A DNA stretch of 64,000 nucleotides from Pseudoponticoccus marisrubri (GCF_001482405.1 NZ_LPXO01000001.1:372001-436000); one strand, 5' to 3'. Shown: positions 17,533 through 27,523, numbered from the stretch's first letter. Numbers and translations: made by a program. Notes: a model not told the origin generated them from the letters alone.

Positions 17533-17587
17533 GGGGGCGCTGCCCCCGCCCTGCGGGCCCCCCGGAGTATTTGGAGAAAGATGAAAG
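17533..17587. repeat. GC hairpin plus CTCCAAATACTCC-type element after rarA
   Basis: On the minus strand, 7 bases after the rarA stop, come CTTTCATCTTTCTCC, AAATACTCC, a run of GC-rich bases and a 6-bp hairpin GGGGGC/GCCCCC (17533-17547). From memory, near-identical segments follow stop codons in many Rhodobacteraceae genomes. It may act as a 3' end or processing element. Only one copy is in this window. Confidence 0.5.
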
Positions 17588-17593
17588 CCGCCC

Positions 17594-18919
17594 TCACGTG
17601 CCGTTGCGCTCGGCCCGGAGCCGGGCGAAATAGGCGACGCGCTTGCGCATGTCGCGCTCGAACCCGCGATCGACAGGGTCATAGAACTGCGCGCGCTTCA
17701 TCGCCTCGGGAAAGTAGTCCTGTCCGGAGAAGCCGTCCTCGGCATCGTGGTCATAGGCGTAGCCCGCGCCGTAGCCCTGGTCCTTCATCAGCGCGGTGGG
17801 GGCGTTCAGGATATGCTTGGGCGGCATCAGCGAGCCGGTCTTCTTGGCGGCCCGCCGCGCGGCCTTGTAGGCGGCATAGGCGGCGTTCGACTTGGGCGCG
17901 AGCGCGAGATAGACCAGCGCCTGGGCAAGGGCCAGCTCGCCCTCGGGCGAGCCGAGCCGCTCGTAGGTCTCCCATCCCTGCAGGCAGAGCGCCTGGGCCT
18001 GCGGATCGGCGAGGCCGATATCCTCGACCGCCATGCGCGTGATGCGCCGCGCGAGGTAGCGCGGATCCTCGCCCGCCTCGAGCATGCGCGCGAACCAGTA
18101 GAGCGCCGCGTCCGGGTCGGAGCCGCGCACGGATTTGTGCAGCGCCGAGATCAGGTTGTAATGCCCGTCGCCGGACTTGTCGTATTGCGCGGCGCGTTTC
18201 ATCACTCGCGTCTTGAGCGCATCGGGTCCCAGCGGCGCGTCGATCCGCCAGGACATGACCTGCTCGACCAGGTTCAGAAGCGCCCGGCCATCGCCATCGG
18301 CCATCTCGATCAGCGCGACGCGGGCCGGTGGGGTCAGCGGCAGGGGCTGGCCCAGGGCGGTCTCGGCGCGTTGGCAGAGCCGTTCCAGCGCGGCCTCGTC
18401 CAGCCGCTCCAGCACCAGTACCTGGGCGCGCGACAGAAGCGCGGCATTGAGCTCGAAGGAGGGGTTCTCGGTCGTGGCACCCACGAGCAGGATGGTGCCG
18501 TCCTCCATGTGTGGCAGGAAGCCGTCCTGCTGCGCCTTGTTGAAGCGGTGGATCTCGTCGACGAAGAGCAGCGTGCCGCGGCCCTGCCGGCGGCGCAGCT
18601 TGGCGGCCTCGAAGACCTTGCGCAGCTCGGGCACGCCGGTGAAGATCGCGCTGATCTGGACGAAATGCAGGTCGGTCGCGTCGGCCAGCAGCCGCGCGAT
18701 GGTAGTCTTGCCGACGCCGGGCGGCCCCCAGAACACGATCGAGCCCAGCGTGCCGGCCTTGAGCATCACACCCAGCGGCGCCTCGGGGCCCAGCACCTGT
18801 TCCTGCCCGATCACGTCCTCGAGCCGCGCCGGCCGCAGCCGGTCGGCCAGCGGGCGCGGGGCGCTGCCCTCGCGCGGCGTGTCATCCTGCGCACTGTTCT
18901 GGTCGAAGAGGTCCGCCAC
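17594..18919 (-). CDS. rarA: Replication-associated recombination protein A (MgsA/RarA)
   Basis: 441-residue AAA+ ATPase of the RarA/Mgs1/WRNIP1 family, acting at stalled replication forks. Walker A GPPGVGKTT is near residue 66, Walker B LLFVDEIHRFNK near 117, and sensor 1 is in the GATTENPSFE segment. The conserved C-terminal tetramerisation region includes the APKSNAAY motif and ends with the DYFPEAMKRAQFY-type segment. It starts 3 bases after the protease gene and is probably cotranscribed with it. Confidence 0.97.
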   Translation of the reverse strand: MADLFDQNSAQDDTPREGSAPRPLADRLRPARLEDVIGQEQVLGPEAPLGVMLKAGTLGSIVFWGPPGVGKTTIARLLADATDLHFVQISAIFTGVPELRKVFEAAKLRRRQGRGTLLFVDEIHRFNKAQQDGFLPHMEDGTILLVGATTENPSFELNAALLSRAQVLVLERLDEAALERLCQRAETALGQPLPLTPPARVALIEMADGDGRALLNLVEQVMSWRIDAPLGPDALKTRVMKRAAQYDKSGDGHYNLISALHKSVRGSDPDAALYWFARMLEAGEDPRYLARRITRMAVEDIGLADPQAQALCLQGWETYERLGSPEGELALAQALVYLALAPKSNAAYAAYKAARRAAKKTGSLMPPKHILNAPTALMKDQGYGAGYAYDHDAEDGFSGQDYFPEAMKRAQFYDPVDRGFERDMRKRVAYFARLRAERNGT

Positions 18920-18921
18920 GC

Positions 18922-20295
18922 TCAGACCCGGAAGCGCAGCAAAAGGCGGCGGTCGCCGCGCTGGGTCTCGAGCTCGATCCGCGGCGCAGCGCGGCGCAGG
19001 CGGCGGTCGACCTCGCGCGGCGTGGTCACGGCGCGGCCGTTGATGGCGCGCAGGATGTCGCCCCGCTGCAACCCGGCCCGTGCGCCATAGGGGCCGGGAT
19101 CGAGCACGATGATCCCCTGCAGCCCGATGGGCAGGCCCAGCTCGGTCGTGACCGCCGGGTTGATGCGGGCCAGCGCAAGCCCGGGAAGCACGGCGCCCTC
19201 GGGCAGGGTCACCGCGTCGCGGGGCGGCGTGTCGGGCGGGGCGATCATGGCGATCTCGGCCGTCGCCGCGTTGCCGCCGCGCATGTAGGAGATGGCGGCC
19301 GCCTGCCCGATGCCGCGGATGGACATGCGGAACAGCATCTCGGCGGGCGTGTTGACCGGCAGCCCGTCCACCTCGAGCACCACGTCGCCCACCTGCAGCC
19401 CGGCCTCTGCAAAGGGGCTGGCGGGGTGCAGCTGGGCGATGACCACGCCGCCGGGCAGCGACAGGCTGAGGCTTTCGGACAGATCCGCATCGACGGGCTG
19501 GCCGACCATCCCCGCCCAGGGCCGTTCGAAGCGGGTCTTGCCCTCGCGCGCCTGCGCCACGAACTGCGCCACCAACGCCGAGGGGATGGCGAAGCCGATC
19601 CCGTTCGAGCCGCCCGAGCGGGTCAGGATCGAGGTGTTCACCCCGATCAACCGGCCCGAGACATCGATCAGCGCGCCGCCGGAATTGCCGGGATTGATCG
19701 GCGCATCGGTCTGGATGAAATAGCCGCGCGCATTGCCCGTGGCCGTTCCCGAGCGCGCCAGCCCCGAGACGATGCCCGAGGACACGGTCTGGCCCACGCC
19801 GAACGGGTTGCCGATGGCCAGCGCCAGTTCGCCCACCTCGACCGTGTCGCTGTCGCGCAGATCGAGATGCGGCATGTTGCTGGCCTCGTCCAGCTGCAGG
19901 ATGGCAAGGTCCGCCTCCTCGTCGCCCAGAAGCACGCGCGCCTCGTATTCGCGGCGGTCGTTCAGCACGACGCGGATATCGGTCGCCTGCCCCACCACAT
20001 GGTAGTTGGACACGACGATCCCGTCCTCGGACAGGATCACGCCCGAGCCGAGCGAGTTCTGCACCCGCGGCCGCGACCGGAACTCGCGGAAGAAATCGTT
20101 GAAGAACGGGTCATCGGCAAAGGGGCTGCGGGTCTGGACCACGCGGCGGGCGTAGATGTTGACCACGGCCGGCGCGGCCTCGCGGACCAGCGGCGCGAAG
20201 GAGAGCGAGATCTCGGCCCGGCTCTCGGGCACCCGTGTCTGGGCCAGCGCCGGTGTGGCGGCAAGGACGGTCAGCAGGACGAGAAGAATGCGCAT
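18922..20295 (-). CDS. Periplasmic HtrA/DegP-family serine protease
   Basis: 457-residue trypsin-like protease for envelope protein quality control. The signal peptide covers about residues 1-19 (MRILLVLLTVLAATPALAQ). The triad is His99 (SNYHVVG), Asp129 (EEADLAIL) and Ser205 (NPGNSGGAL). Two PDZ domains follow, the first near 255-345 (GGVVIAQLHPASPF...) and the second near 375-455. The ATG at 20295 follows GGGGGCTCC; an upstream in-frame start 7 codons earlier lies before this site. Expression is likely from the promoter at 20322-20350. It is upstream of rarA. Confidence 0.95.
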   Translation of the reverse strand: MRILLVLLTVLAATPALAQTRVPESRAEISLSFAPLVREAAPAVVNIYARRVVQTRSPFADDPFFNDFFREFRSRPRVQNSLGSGVILSEDGIVVSNYHVVGQATDIRVVLNDRREYEARVLLGDEEADLAILQLDEASNMPHLDLRDSDTVEVGELALAIGNPFGVGQTVSSGIVSGLARSGTATGNARGYFIQTDAPINPGNSGGALIDVSGRLIGVNTSILTRSGGSNGIGFAIPSALVAQFVAQAREGKTRFERPWAGMVGQPVDADLSESLSLSLPGGVVIAQLHPASPFAEAGLQVGDVVLEVDGLPVNTPAEMLFRMSIRGIGQAAAISYMRGGNAATAEIAMIAPPDTPPRDAVTLPEGAVLPGLALARINPAVTTELGLPIGLQGIIVLDPGPYGARAGLQRGDILRAINGRAVTTPREVDRRLRRAAPRIELETQRGDRRLLLRFRV

Positions 20296-20321
20296 GGAGC
20301 CCCCTGTGCGAGACATCGCCA

Positions 20322-20350
20322 GATATGCCGTCCGGCGCGGCGTGTTTCAA
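20322..20350 (-). promoter_or_regulatory. Sigma70-type promoter of the HtrA protease-rarA unit
   Basis: TTGAAA (20345-20350), 17 bases and CATATC (20322-20327) on the minus strand, with a predicted start about 20 bases before the protease ATG. It is back to back with the EcfG-like promoter on the plus strand, which begins 16 bases away. Confidence 0.5.
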
Positions 20351-20365
20351 GCGCCCCGCCCGCCG

Positions 20366-20391
20366 GGAACGGAAAGCCCGCCCGGATCGTT
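20366..20391 (+). promoter_or_regulatory. EcfG-type (general stress) promoter
   Basis: GGAAC (20366-20370), 17 bases and CGTT (20388-20391) exactly match the alphaproteobacterial EcfG consensus GGAAC-N16/17-CGTT. It is 33 bases upstream of the 79-aa gene and would drive it with the baeRF-like and DUF4174 genes. Whether this organism has EcfG/PhyR is not visible here; parts of Rhodobacterales lack it. Confidence 0.6.
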
Positions 20392-20424
20392 TGCCCCGCA
20401 GACATGAAAGACAAGGAGGCTCCC

Positions 20425-20664
20425 ATGGCAGAGCGCATCAGATCCCAGGACGGGCAGCGCGAGACCGAGGCGTTCATCGAAGAGACCGAGACGCCGTCGC
20501 AGCAGGGCCGCGCGCAGGGCAACCTGGAACGCAAGGTGGGCACCCGCGACGAGTTGAAACGCGCCGAGAAGGACTGCGCCGGGGCCACCCGCGTGACCAA
20601 GTCCGACGAGGAAGGCCAAGGCAATCTTGGCGGCCACCACGGCACCGACAAGGGGAGCAGCTGA
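20425..20664 (+). CDS. Small hydrophilic protein, unknown
   Basis: 79-residue, highly charged protein (MAERIRSQDGQRET...), without membrane segment, signal peptide or motif I recognise. It is rich in Glu, Gln, Gly and Asp and is probably disordered, like many stress-induced small proteins. The start is fixed by AAGGAGG 5 bases upstream; an ATG 7 codons earlier lies in front of this site. It is first in a likely stress operon with the baeRF-family gene (1-base gap). Confidence 0.75.
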   Translation: MAERIRSQDGQRETEAFIEETETPSQQGRAQGNLERKVGTRDELKRAEKDCAGATRVTKSDEEGQGNLGGHHGTDKGSS

Positions 20665-20665
20665 C

Positions 20666-21121
20666 ATGGCGGAACTGAAGAAGAACACCTGGATCGTGGT
20701 GACGGATAGCGAAAAGGCGCTGTTCCTGCGCAACCTGACCGACCACGAGGATCCCAACCTGAACGTCTTCGACGAGGACGAGCAGGAAAACCCCTCGGAC
20801 GAGGCGCAATCGGCCAACCGCCCCGGGCGCATGCCCGATACCGGCGTCGGCCAGCGGTCGTCCATGGATGACACCGACTGGCACGAGCTCGCCAAGGAAC
20901 GCTTTGCCGCCGATCTGGCCGAGAAGCTCTATGACGAGGCGCACAAGGGCGCGTTCGAGCGGCTGGTGCTGGTGGCGTCCCCGCAGGTTCTGGGCGATCT
21001 GCGCGACGAGATGCACAAGGAGGTGCGCGACCGCGTCGTGGCCGAGGTGCCCAAGACGCTGACCAACCACCCGGTCGACAAGATCGAGAAGCTGGTCAAG
21101 AAAGAGCTGGACGCAGCGTGA
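20666..21121 (+). CDS. Host attachment protein / baeRF family
   Basis: 151-residue protein of the family once named protein required for attachment to host cells, which belongs to the bacterial release-factor-like baeRF (eRF1 domain 2/3-like) group. The family pattern is seen as TWIVVTDSEKALFLRN at the N terminus, the central FAADLAEKLYDEAHKGAFERLVLVASPQ and the end TKTLTNHP-like LTNHPVDKIEKLV. A role in ribosome-associated or stress physiology is inferred; the Agrobacterium attachment role is only historical. AAGGGGAG precedes the ATG. It lies between the 79-aa gene and DUF4174. Confidence 0.85.
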   Translation: MAELKKNTWIVVTDSEKALFLRNLTDHEDPNLNVFDEDEQENPSDEAQSANRPGRMPDTGVGQRSSMDDTDWHELAKERFAADLAEKLYDEAHKGAFERLVLVASPQVLGDLRDEMHKEVRDRVVAEVPKTLTNHPVDKIEKLVKKELDAA

Positions 21122-21124
21122 CGC

Positions 21125-21580
21125 ATGGAACTGCGTCAGCGTATCACCCGCTTCATGGGCCGTGGCATCCTTGCCGCGGCCCTTGGTCTGTCCCTGACCG
21201 GAGGCGCGGCCATGGCGGCGGATGAGCTGTTCCGGCCGCTCGCCCCGGAGCGGGCCGAGTTGGGCGATCTGCAATGGCAGGCCCGGCCCGTGCTGGTCTT
21301 TGCCGACGGCCCCGAGGATCAGCGCTTTCGCCAGCAGATGACCGCGCTACGCGCATCCTCGGACGGGTTGGCGGCGCGCGACATCGTGGTTCTGACCGAT
21401 ACCGACCCGAGCGCCAAGGGCCGGTTGCGCGCGGCACTGGCGGTGGAGGGGTTCACGGTCCTTCTGGTCGGCAAGGATGGCGGGGTGAAGCTGCGCTCTG
21501 ACGAGCCGATTGCGACGGACGACCTGTTCTCGACCATCGACGCCATGCCCATGCGCCAGCGCGAGATGCGCGACGACTGA
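21125..21580 (+). CDS. DUF4174 domain secreted protein
   Basis: 151 residues with an N-terminal signal/anchor (about residues 13-32, ILAAALGLSLTGGAAMA). A thioredoxin-like DUF4174 domain follows: QWQARPVLVFADGPED, ARDIVVLTD, FTVLLVGKDGGVKLRS, and the terminal DAMPMRQREM typical of the family. No cysteine pair is present, so it is not a redox enzyme. Its role is unknown. It starts 3 bases after the baeRF stop, so it is probably in the same operon. Confidence 0.85.
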   Translation: MELRQRITRFMGRGILAAALGLSLTGGAAMAADELFRPLAPERAELGDLQWQARPVLVFADGPEDQRFRQQMTALRASSDGLAARDIVVLTDTDPSAKGRLRAALAVEGFTVLLVGKDGGVKLRSDEPIATDDLFSTIDAMPMRQREMRDD

Positions 21581-21683
21581 CGCCCGGCCCACGCCGCACC
21601 GCGGCGGGCCAAGTCGGCCGGGTCGTGCTATGCTGCCTTCGCTGACCGGACGAGAGTCAGCGTCACCCGGAAAGGTCGGACCC

Positions 21684-21980
21684 ATGTATGCGCGCATCAC
21701 GCCGTTCAAGATGAAGCAAGGCAGCCGCGACGAGGCGATGAAGATCATGGAGAGCGTCAAGAGCCAAATCCTTGGGCTCGACGGGATCCAGCACTTCATC
21801 TGCACGATGGACGACAGCGGCAGCGGCTATGTCGTGTCGCTGGTCACGAACAAGGAGATGTCGGACGGCAACGCTGCCCGCGTCAAGGAGATCTGGGCCA
21901 ATTTCAGCGACCTGCTCGAAGCGCCACCCGTACCCGGCGGCTACGAGATTCTGGCCGACTGGGTGCCGGAACCGGCCTGA
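21684..21980 (+). CDS. Antibiotic biosynthesis monooxygenase-like (ABM fold) protein
   Basis: 98-residue protein with a dimeric alpha/beta-barrel (ABM) look: MYARITPFKMKQGSRDEAMKI is followed by a strand FICTMDD..GYVVSLVTN and a final helix KEIWANFSDLL. Such proteins can be quinol or heme monooxygenases or structural; no catalytic residue can be assigned. It stands alone 103 bases downstream of DUF4174. A TATGCT sits upstream, but no matching -35 was found. Confidence 0.7.
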   Translation: MYARITPFKMKQGSRDEAMKIMESVKSQILGLDGIQHFICTMDDSGSGYVVSLVTNKEMSDGNAARVKEIWANFSDLLEAPPVPGGYEILADWVPEPA

Positions 21981-22026
21981 GCGATGTCAGGCAGTCACCA
22001 AGCCTAGTACCGTTTTTTAAATGACT

Positions 22027-22053
22027 GCGCCCTCGCAGTATCTGCGAGGGCGC
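22027..22053 (-). terminator. Strong hairpin downstream of rplQ
   Basis: A perfect 12-bp stem (GCGCCCTCGCAG with its complement) and a 3-base loop, 87 bases past the rplQ stop. On the minus strand it is followed by AGTCATTTAAAAAACGG, not a T-tract, so it is an atypical terminator or an RNA 3'-end stabiliser. It is the likely end of the rpsM-rpsK-rpoA-rplQ transcript. Confidence 0.5.
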
Positions 22054-22139
22054 ATGAATGTCGGTGTCCCGTCGTCCGCTCCCAGCGACGGTGAGTATTC
22101 AGCGACAGAAGGGAGCTGTTTGACGGGTGAGCCCGGAGC

Positions 22140-22559
22140 TTACTCCGCGGCGGCCTCTTCGGCCTCAAGCCGGGCCTTGTCGGCCGCGCCCTTGGCGTCC
22201 ACGTCGCGATCGACCAGCTCGATGATCGCCATGGGCGCCATGTCGCCATAGCGGAAGCCCGCCTTGAGCACGCGGGTGTAGCCGCCCGAACGCTCGGCAT
22301 AGCGCGGGCCCAGCACGTCGAACAGCTTGGCAACGAGCGCGTCCTGCTTGAGCTGCGCCGCGGCCTGGCGGCGGGCATGCAGGTCACCGCGCTTGCCCAG
22401 CGTGATCAGCTTGTCGACGATACGCTTGAGTTCTTTCGCCTTGGGCAGCGTGGTCTTGATTTGCTCGTGCTCGATCAGCGAGCCGGCCATATTTGCCCAC
22501 AGCGCCTTGCGGTGCTCGTGGGTGCGGTTGAGACGGCGATAGCCTTTTGCGTGACGCAT
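22140..22559 (-). CDS. rplQ: 50S ribosomal protein L17
   Basis: 139-residue large-subunit protein. The start [20 protein letters not shown] and the [24 protein letters not shown] segment are diagnostic. The C terminus carries an acidic/Ala tail ([11 protein letters not shown]) beyond the conserved core. It is last in the alpha operon, downstream of rpoA, with a hairpin-rich gap between the two. Confidence 0.99.
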   Translation of the reverse strand: MRHAKGYRRLNRTHEHRKALWANMAGSLIEHEQIKTTLPKAKELKRIVDKLITLGKRGDLHARRQAAAQLKQDALVAKLFDVLGPRYAERSGGYTRVLKAGFRYGDMAPMAIIELVDRDVDAKGAADKARLEAEEAAAE

Positions 22560-22651
22560 TGTCTTACTCCTAGTCTGCCCTCTACGGGCGGTTTTGCTTT
22601 GTCAGGCGGCCCATGCGTGCGGACCGCTCTCCTTGGGGCATCTGCCCGGGG

Positions 22652-22672
22652 GGGCGGGTCGGTGACCCGCCC
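22652..22672. repeat. Hairpin with GGGTCGGTGACCC core (rplQ/rpoA gap)
   Basis: Perfect 9-bp stem (GGGCGGGTC with GACCCGCCC) and loop GGT, directly after the rpoA stop. The 13-base core GGGTCGGTGACCC recurs in the tuf/fusA gap at 43048-43060, so this is a dispersed intergenic hairpin. As part of an operon transcript it may stabilise or process the mRNA. Confidence 0.6.
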
Positions 22673-22675
22673 GGT

Positions 22676-23692
22676 TCAGAACGAGTCTTCCAGCTTCTTG
22701 GCCAGATCCTCGATATTGTCCGGCGGCCAGTCCTCGACATCCATGCCAAGGTGCAGACCCATGCCGGACAGCACTTCCTTGATCTCGTTCAGCGACTTGC
22801 GGCCGAAATTCGGCGTGCGCAGCATCTCTGCCTCGGTCTTCTGGATGAGATCGCCGATATAGACGATGTTGTCGTTCTTCAGGCAGTTGGCCGAGCGCAC
22901 GGACAGTTCCAGCTCGTCCACCTTCTTGAGAAGCAGCGGGTTGAACTCCAGCCCGTCATCATCGTCCTGGCGGGTGGCCGATTCCGGCTCGTCGAAGTTG
23001 ACGAAGATCGACAGCTGGTCCTGCAGGATGCGCGCGGCATACGCGATCGCGTCCTCGGGCGTGACCGAGCCGTCGGTCTCGACCTTCATGGTCAGCTTGT
23101 CATAGTCCAGAACCTGCCCTTCGCGGGTCGGCTGCACCTCGTAGGCGACCTTCTTGACCGGCGAATAGATCGCGTCGATCGGGATCAGGCCGATGGGCGC
23201 ATCCTCGGGCTTGTTCTTGTCGGCGGCGACATAGCCCTTGCCGGTGTTCACGGTGAACTCCATGTACACCTCTGCACCCTCGTCGAGGTGGCAGATCACG
23301 TGATCGCGGTTCAGGATCTCGATGCCGTTGCTTTCCGAGATGTCACCGGCGGTGACGACCCCGGGGCCCTTGGCATTGACCGACAGGCGCTTGGGTCCCT
23401 CGACCTCCATGCGCAGGCTGACCTGCTTGAGGTTGAGGATGATGTCTGTCACGTCTTCACGGACACCGGCCACGGACGAGAACTCGTGCAGCACGTTGTC
23501 GATCTGCACGGATGTGATGGCCGCGCCCTGGAGGCTGGAGAGCAGCACGCGGCGCAGCGCGTTGCCGAGGGTCAGACCGAAGCCGCGCTCCAGCGGTTCG
23601 GCCACGACCGTCGCCATGCGGGACGGATCGGCGCCGGGCTTGATGTCCAGCTGCGTCGGCTTGATCAGTTCAGCCCAGTTCTTGTGGATCAT
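22676..23692 (-). CDS. rpoA: RNA polymerase alpha subunit
   Basis: 338-residue subunit that nucleates polymerase assembly and contacts UP elements and activators. The N-terminal assembly domain includes [17 protein letters not shown]. The C-terminal domain has [21 protein letters not shown] and [16 protein letters not shown]. The frame extends upstream, but [12 protein letters not shown] matches the family start. It lies between rpsK and rplQ. Confidence 0.99.
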   Translation of the reverse strand: MIHKNWAELIKPTQLDIKPGADPSRMATVVAEPLERGFGLTLGNALRRVLLSSLQGAAITSVQIDNVLHEFSSVAGVREDVTDIILNLKQVSLRMEVEGPKRLSVNAKGPGVVTAGDISESNGIEILNRDHVICHLDEGAEVYMEFTVNTGKGYVAADKNKPEDAPIGLIPIDAIYSPVKKVAYEVQPTREGQVLDYDKLTMKVETDGSVTPEDAIAYAARILQDQLSIFVNFDEPESATRQDDDDGLEFNPLLLKKVDELELSVRSANCLKNDNIVYIGDLIQKTEAEMLRTPNFGRKSLNEIKEVLSGMGLHLGMDVEDWPPDNIEDLAKKLEDSF

Positions 23693-23811
23693 GCAGTTCC
23701 CTCCATACCTGCCGGTGCCCCATGTCCCAAGGCCCCGACGCCCGAGGTTTCGAAATGACAGGCCGGGGCCGGGCACATGCGGCCCGGCCCCGGCGAAAAA
23801 CCGTTAGACGA

Positions 23812-24207
23812 TCAGACGCGGCGGCGCTTCGGCGGACGGCAGCCGTTATGCGCGATCGGCGTGACGTCGCGGATCGAGGTGATGTTGAAGCCGACGGCCG
23901 CCAGCGCGCGCAGCGCCGACTCGCGGCCCGACCCGGGCCCCTGCACTTCGACTTCCAGCGTCTTGACGCCGTGTTCCTGAGCCTTCTTGCCGGCATCCTC
24001 GGCAGCAAGCTGGGCGGCATAGGGGGTCGACTTGCGCGAGCCCTTGAAGCCCATCGTGCCGGCCGACGACCACGAGATCGCGTTGCCCTGCACGTCCGAG
24101 ATCAGGATCTTGGTGTTGTTGAAGGTCGAGTTCACATGCGCCACACCGGCTGCAATGTTCTTGGAAACCTTCTTCTTGCCGCCACCGCGGCGAGTATCGC
24201 GTGCCAT
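23812..24207 (-). CDS. rpsK: 30S ribosomal protein S11
   Basis: 131-residue small-subunit protein of the platform. Conserved segments are [32 protein letters not shown] and the ending [11 protein letters not shown]. The length is normal. AGGGGAGACAGGAACC precedes the ATG. It follows rpsM by 15 bases. Confidence 0.99.
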   Translation of the reverse strand: MARDTRRGGGKKKVSKNIAAGVAHVNSTFNNTKILISDVQGNAISWSSAGTMGFKGSRKSTPYAAQLAAEDAGKKAQEHGVKTLEVEVQGPGSGRESALRALAAVGFNITSIRDVTPIAHNGCRPPKRRRV

Positions 24208-24222
24208 GGTTCCTGTCTCCCC

Positions 24223-24591
24223 TTACTTCTTCTTGCCGGCGATCGGCTTGGCCGGGCCCTTGCGGGTGCGGGCATTCGTATGGGTGCGCTGGCCGCGCAC
24301 GGGGAGGTTGCGGCGATGCCGCAGGCCACGGTAGCAGCCCAGGTCCATCAGACGCTTGACGTTCATCTGCACTTCGCGGCGCAGGTCGCCCTCGACGGTG
24401 AAGTTCGCGTCGATATGTTCACGAAGCGAGAGCACCTCGGAATCCGACAGCTCGTTCACGCGACGGCTGGTGTCGATGTTCACCGCATCGCAAATGGTCC
24501 GGGCTGCTGCCGGGCCGATGCCGTGAATGTAGGTGAGCGCGATCGGAACGCGCTTGTGGGTCGGGATGTTGACGCCGGCAATACGTGCCAA
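24223..24591 (-). CDS. rpsM: 30S ribosomal protein S13 (TTG start)
   Basis: 122-residue small-subunit head protein. With a TTG initiator the product begins (M)[21 protein letters not shown], exactly the family start and length. AAGGA lies 9 bases upstream of the TTG. An ATG 29 codons earlier is in frame but would add a non-conserved basic extension, so the rare TTG is preferred. It is first in the rpsM-rpsK-rpoA-rplQ unit, with a promoter candidate at 24744-24772. No rpsD follows, unlike in E. coli. Confidence 0.97.
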   Translation of the reverse strand: MARIAGVNIPTHKRVPIALTYIHGIGPAAARTICDAVNIDTSRRVNELSDSEVLSLREHIDANFTVEGDLRREVQMNVKRLMDLGCYRGLRHRRNLPVRGQRTHTNARTRKGPAKPIAGKKK

Positions 24592-24743
24592 GTCCTTGCT
24601 TCCTTTTCGTTGCGAGCCCGTAGCTCCAGGCCCTTTTTTCACAACATGTGGCCCGAGGCGTCCTTTCCTGCGGGCCATAGCTGCTCAGGTGGTCACAGGG
24701 GGACGGATCCGCCCTGCACGTTGATTCTCTGCTGAGATGGTGG

Positions 24744-24772
24744 TCGGTAAAAGGATTCGGCGGGGGCGTCAA
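24744..24772 (-). promoter_or_regulatory. Sigma70-type promoter of the rpsM-rpoA (alpha) unit
   Basis: TTGACG (24767-24772), 17 bases and TACCGA (24744-24749) on the minus strand, giving a leader of about 145 nt before rpsM. The -35 lies in the loop of a 7-bp GC hairpin (24761-24779) that starts 15 bases upstream of the adk stop and could also attenuate read-through from adk. Confidence 0.5.
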
Positions 24773-24793
24773 GCCCCCGGCCGACACGGCCTG

Positions 24794-25434
24794 TCAAGCG
24801 TCCAGTTTCGCGGCGATCGCGGTCTGGATCTCGTCGATCTCGCCCAACCCGTCGACCCGGGCATGCTTGCCCAGGGCGTAGTAGTAGCCGATGAGCGGCG
24901 AGGTCTGCTTGTAATATTCCATCAGACGCTTCTTGAGGCTGTCCTCGTTGTCATCCGCGCGGCGCTTGAACTCGGTCCCGCCGCATTTCTCGCATTTGCC
25001 ATCGGCCGGGATCGGCTTGGTGATGTCGTTGTAGACCTCACCGCAGGAGGCGCAGGTCGAGCGCGCGGTGATGCGCTTGACCAGGGTCTCGTCCTCGACG
25101 CGCAGCTCGATCACGTGGTCGAGCGTCTGGCCCACCTCGGCCAGCAGCTCGGACAGGGCATCGGCCTGCTTCAGCGTGCGCGGGAAGCCGTCGAAGATGA
25201 AGCCCGTGGCCTTGGTGCCGGTCAGCTTCTCGCGGATCAGGCCGATGACGATCTCGTCGGTGACAAGGTCGCCGCGCGCCATCACGTCGGCGACGCGCTT
25301 GCCCATCTCGGTGCCGCTGTCCTTGGCCTCGCGCAGCATGTCGCCGGTCGACAGCTGGACCATGCCGCGGGTCTCTTCGAGCAGGCGCGCCTGCGTTCCC
25401 TTGCCCGCCCCCGGCGGTCCCAGAAGAATGATGT

Positions 25435-25438
<4 letters not shown>
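24794..25438 (-). CDS. adk: Adenylate kinase
   Basis: 214-residue cytoplasmic enzyme interconverting ATP+AMP and 2 ADP. P-loop [11 protein letters not shown] is at residues 7-17, and the AMP-binding region includes the FDGFPRT segment. The LID domain is of the zinc type with four cysteines (CASC and CEKC). The start overlaps the secY stop by 4 bp, the classical secY-adk arrangement. Confidence 0.99.
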
Positions 25439-26802
<1,364 letters not shown>

Positions 26803-26910
26803 GCGGATCCCTCTTTTCAGTCAAACGCCGCCCGGAGCGTTTTCCAGCTCGGGCGGCGTGATGGGAAAACTTGGGGTTATGTAAGCGGCACGGTCGCCGC
26901 TCACAAGGCG

Positions 26911-27384
26911 TTATTCCGCCGCCGCCGCCGCGGCCTTGGTCTTGAGCGCGCCGCCCTTGCCCTCGACAGCCGCCACGGCCGCCTTCGAGGCGCCGGTCAC
27001 GTCGATGGTCAGGGCGCCGGTCACCTCGCCCTTGGCGAGCACGCGCACGCCGTCCAGCTTGCGGCGCACGAGGCCCGAGGCCACCAGCGCATCCTCGGTG
27101 ATCGCGCCTGCGTCCAGCTTGCCGGCGTCGACGAATTTCTGGATCAGGCCCAGGTTCACGACGGCATAGGACTTGCGGTTGGGCTTGTTGAAGCCGCGCT
27201 TGGGCAGGCGCTGGTAGAGCGGCATCTGGCCGCCTTCATAGCCGTTGATGGCCACACCCGACCGCGATTTCTGGCCCTTGATACCACGGCCACCCATCTT
27301 GCCGTAGCCCGAACCGGGGCCGCGGCCGATGCGTTTCTTGCGTTTCGTGGCGCCTTCGTTGTCGCGCAGTTCGTTCAGTTTCAT
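26911..27384 (-). CDS. rplO: 50S ribosomal protein L15
   Basis: 157-residue large-subunit assembly protein. It starts [22 protein letters not shown]; the [20 protein letters not shown] segment and the [13 protein letters not shown] segment are typical. It ends in an Ala-rich tail ([10 protein letters not shown]). Unlike the usual spc order, the gene upstream is a cytochrome P450, not rpmD; a good promoter at 27478-27506 lies between them. Confidence 0.99.
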   Translation of the reverse strand: MKLNELRDNEGATKRKKRIGRGPGSGYGKMGGRGIKGQKSRSGVAINGYEGGQMPLYQRLPKRGFNKPNRKSYAVVNLGLIQKFVDAGKLDAGAITEDALVASGLVRRKLDGVRVLAKGEVTGALTIDVTGASKAAVAAVEGKGGALKTKAAAAAAE

Positions 27385-27477
27385 GTCGCTTCTCCAATGC
27401 CGGATGCTGCCCGCGAAGCGATGATGGGCAGACCACGGCGTGTCTTGATGTGAATCGGGCCCGCAGGCCACCGGCCG

Positions 27478-27506
27478 CGTATAGCGAGGACCGGATCGCC
27501 TGACAA
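27478..27506 (-). promoter_or_regulatory. Sigma70 promoter of the rplO-secY-adk unit
   Basis: TTGTCA (27501-27506), 17 bases and TATACG (27478-27483) on the minus strand. It lies between the P450 stop and rplO, with a leader of about 85 nt, and would restart ribosomal gene transcription after the inserted P450 gene. Confidence 0.7.
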
Positions 27507-27523
27507 GGGCCCTGCCCTGCCTG

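Noticed and set aside
17473-17593. Fluoride riboswitch or promoter in front of crcB
   Set aside because: No fluoride aptamer consensus is visible. A TTGACA at 17499-17504 lacks a matching -10 and would start transcription at or after the start codon.
20404-20424. Upstream ATG of the 79-aa gene as start
   Set aside because: The AAGGAGG ribosome binding site lies downstream of this ATG and serves the later one.
24592-24678. N-terminal extension of S13 to an ATG
   Set aside because: The extra 29 residues are not family-like, whereas the TTG start gives the exact normal length and a good ribosome binding site.
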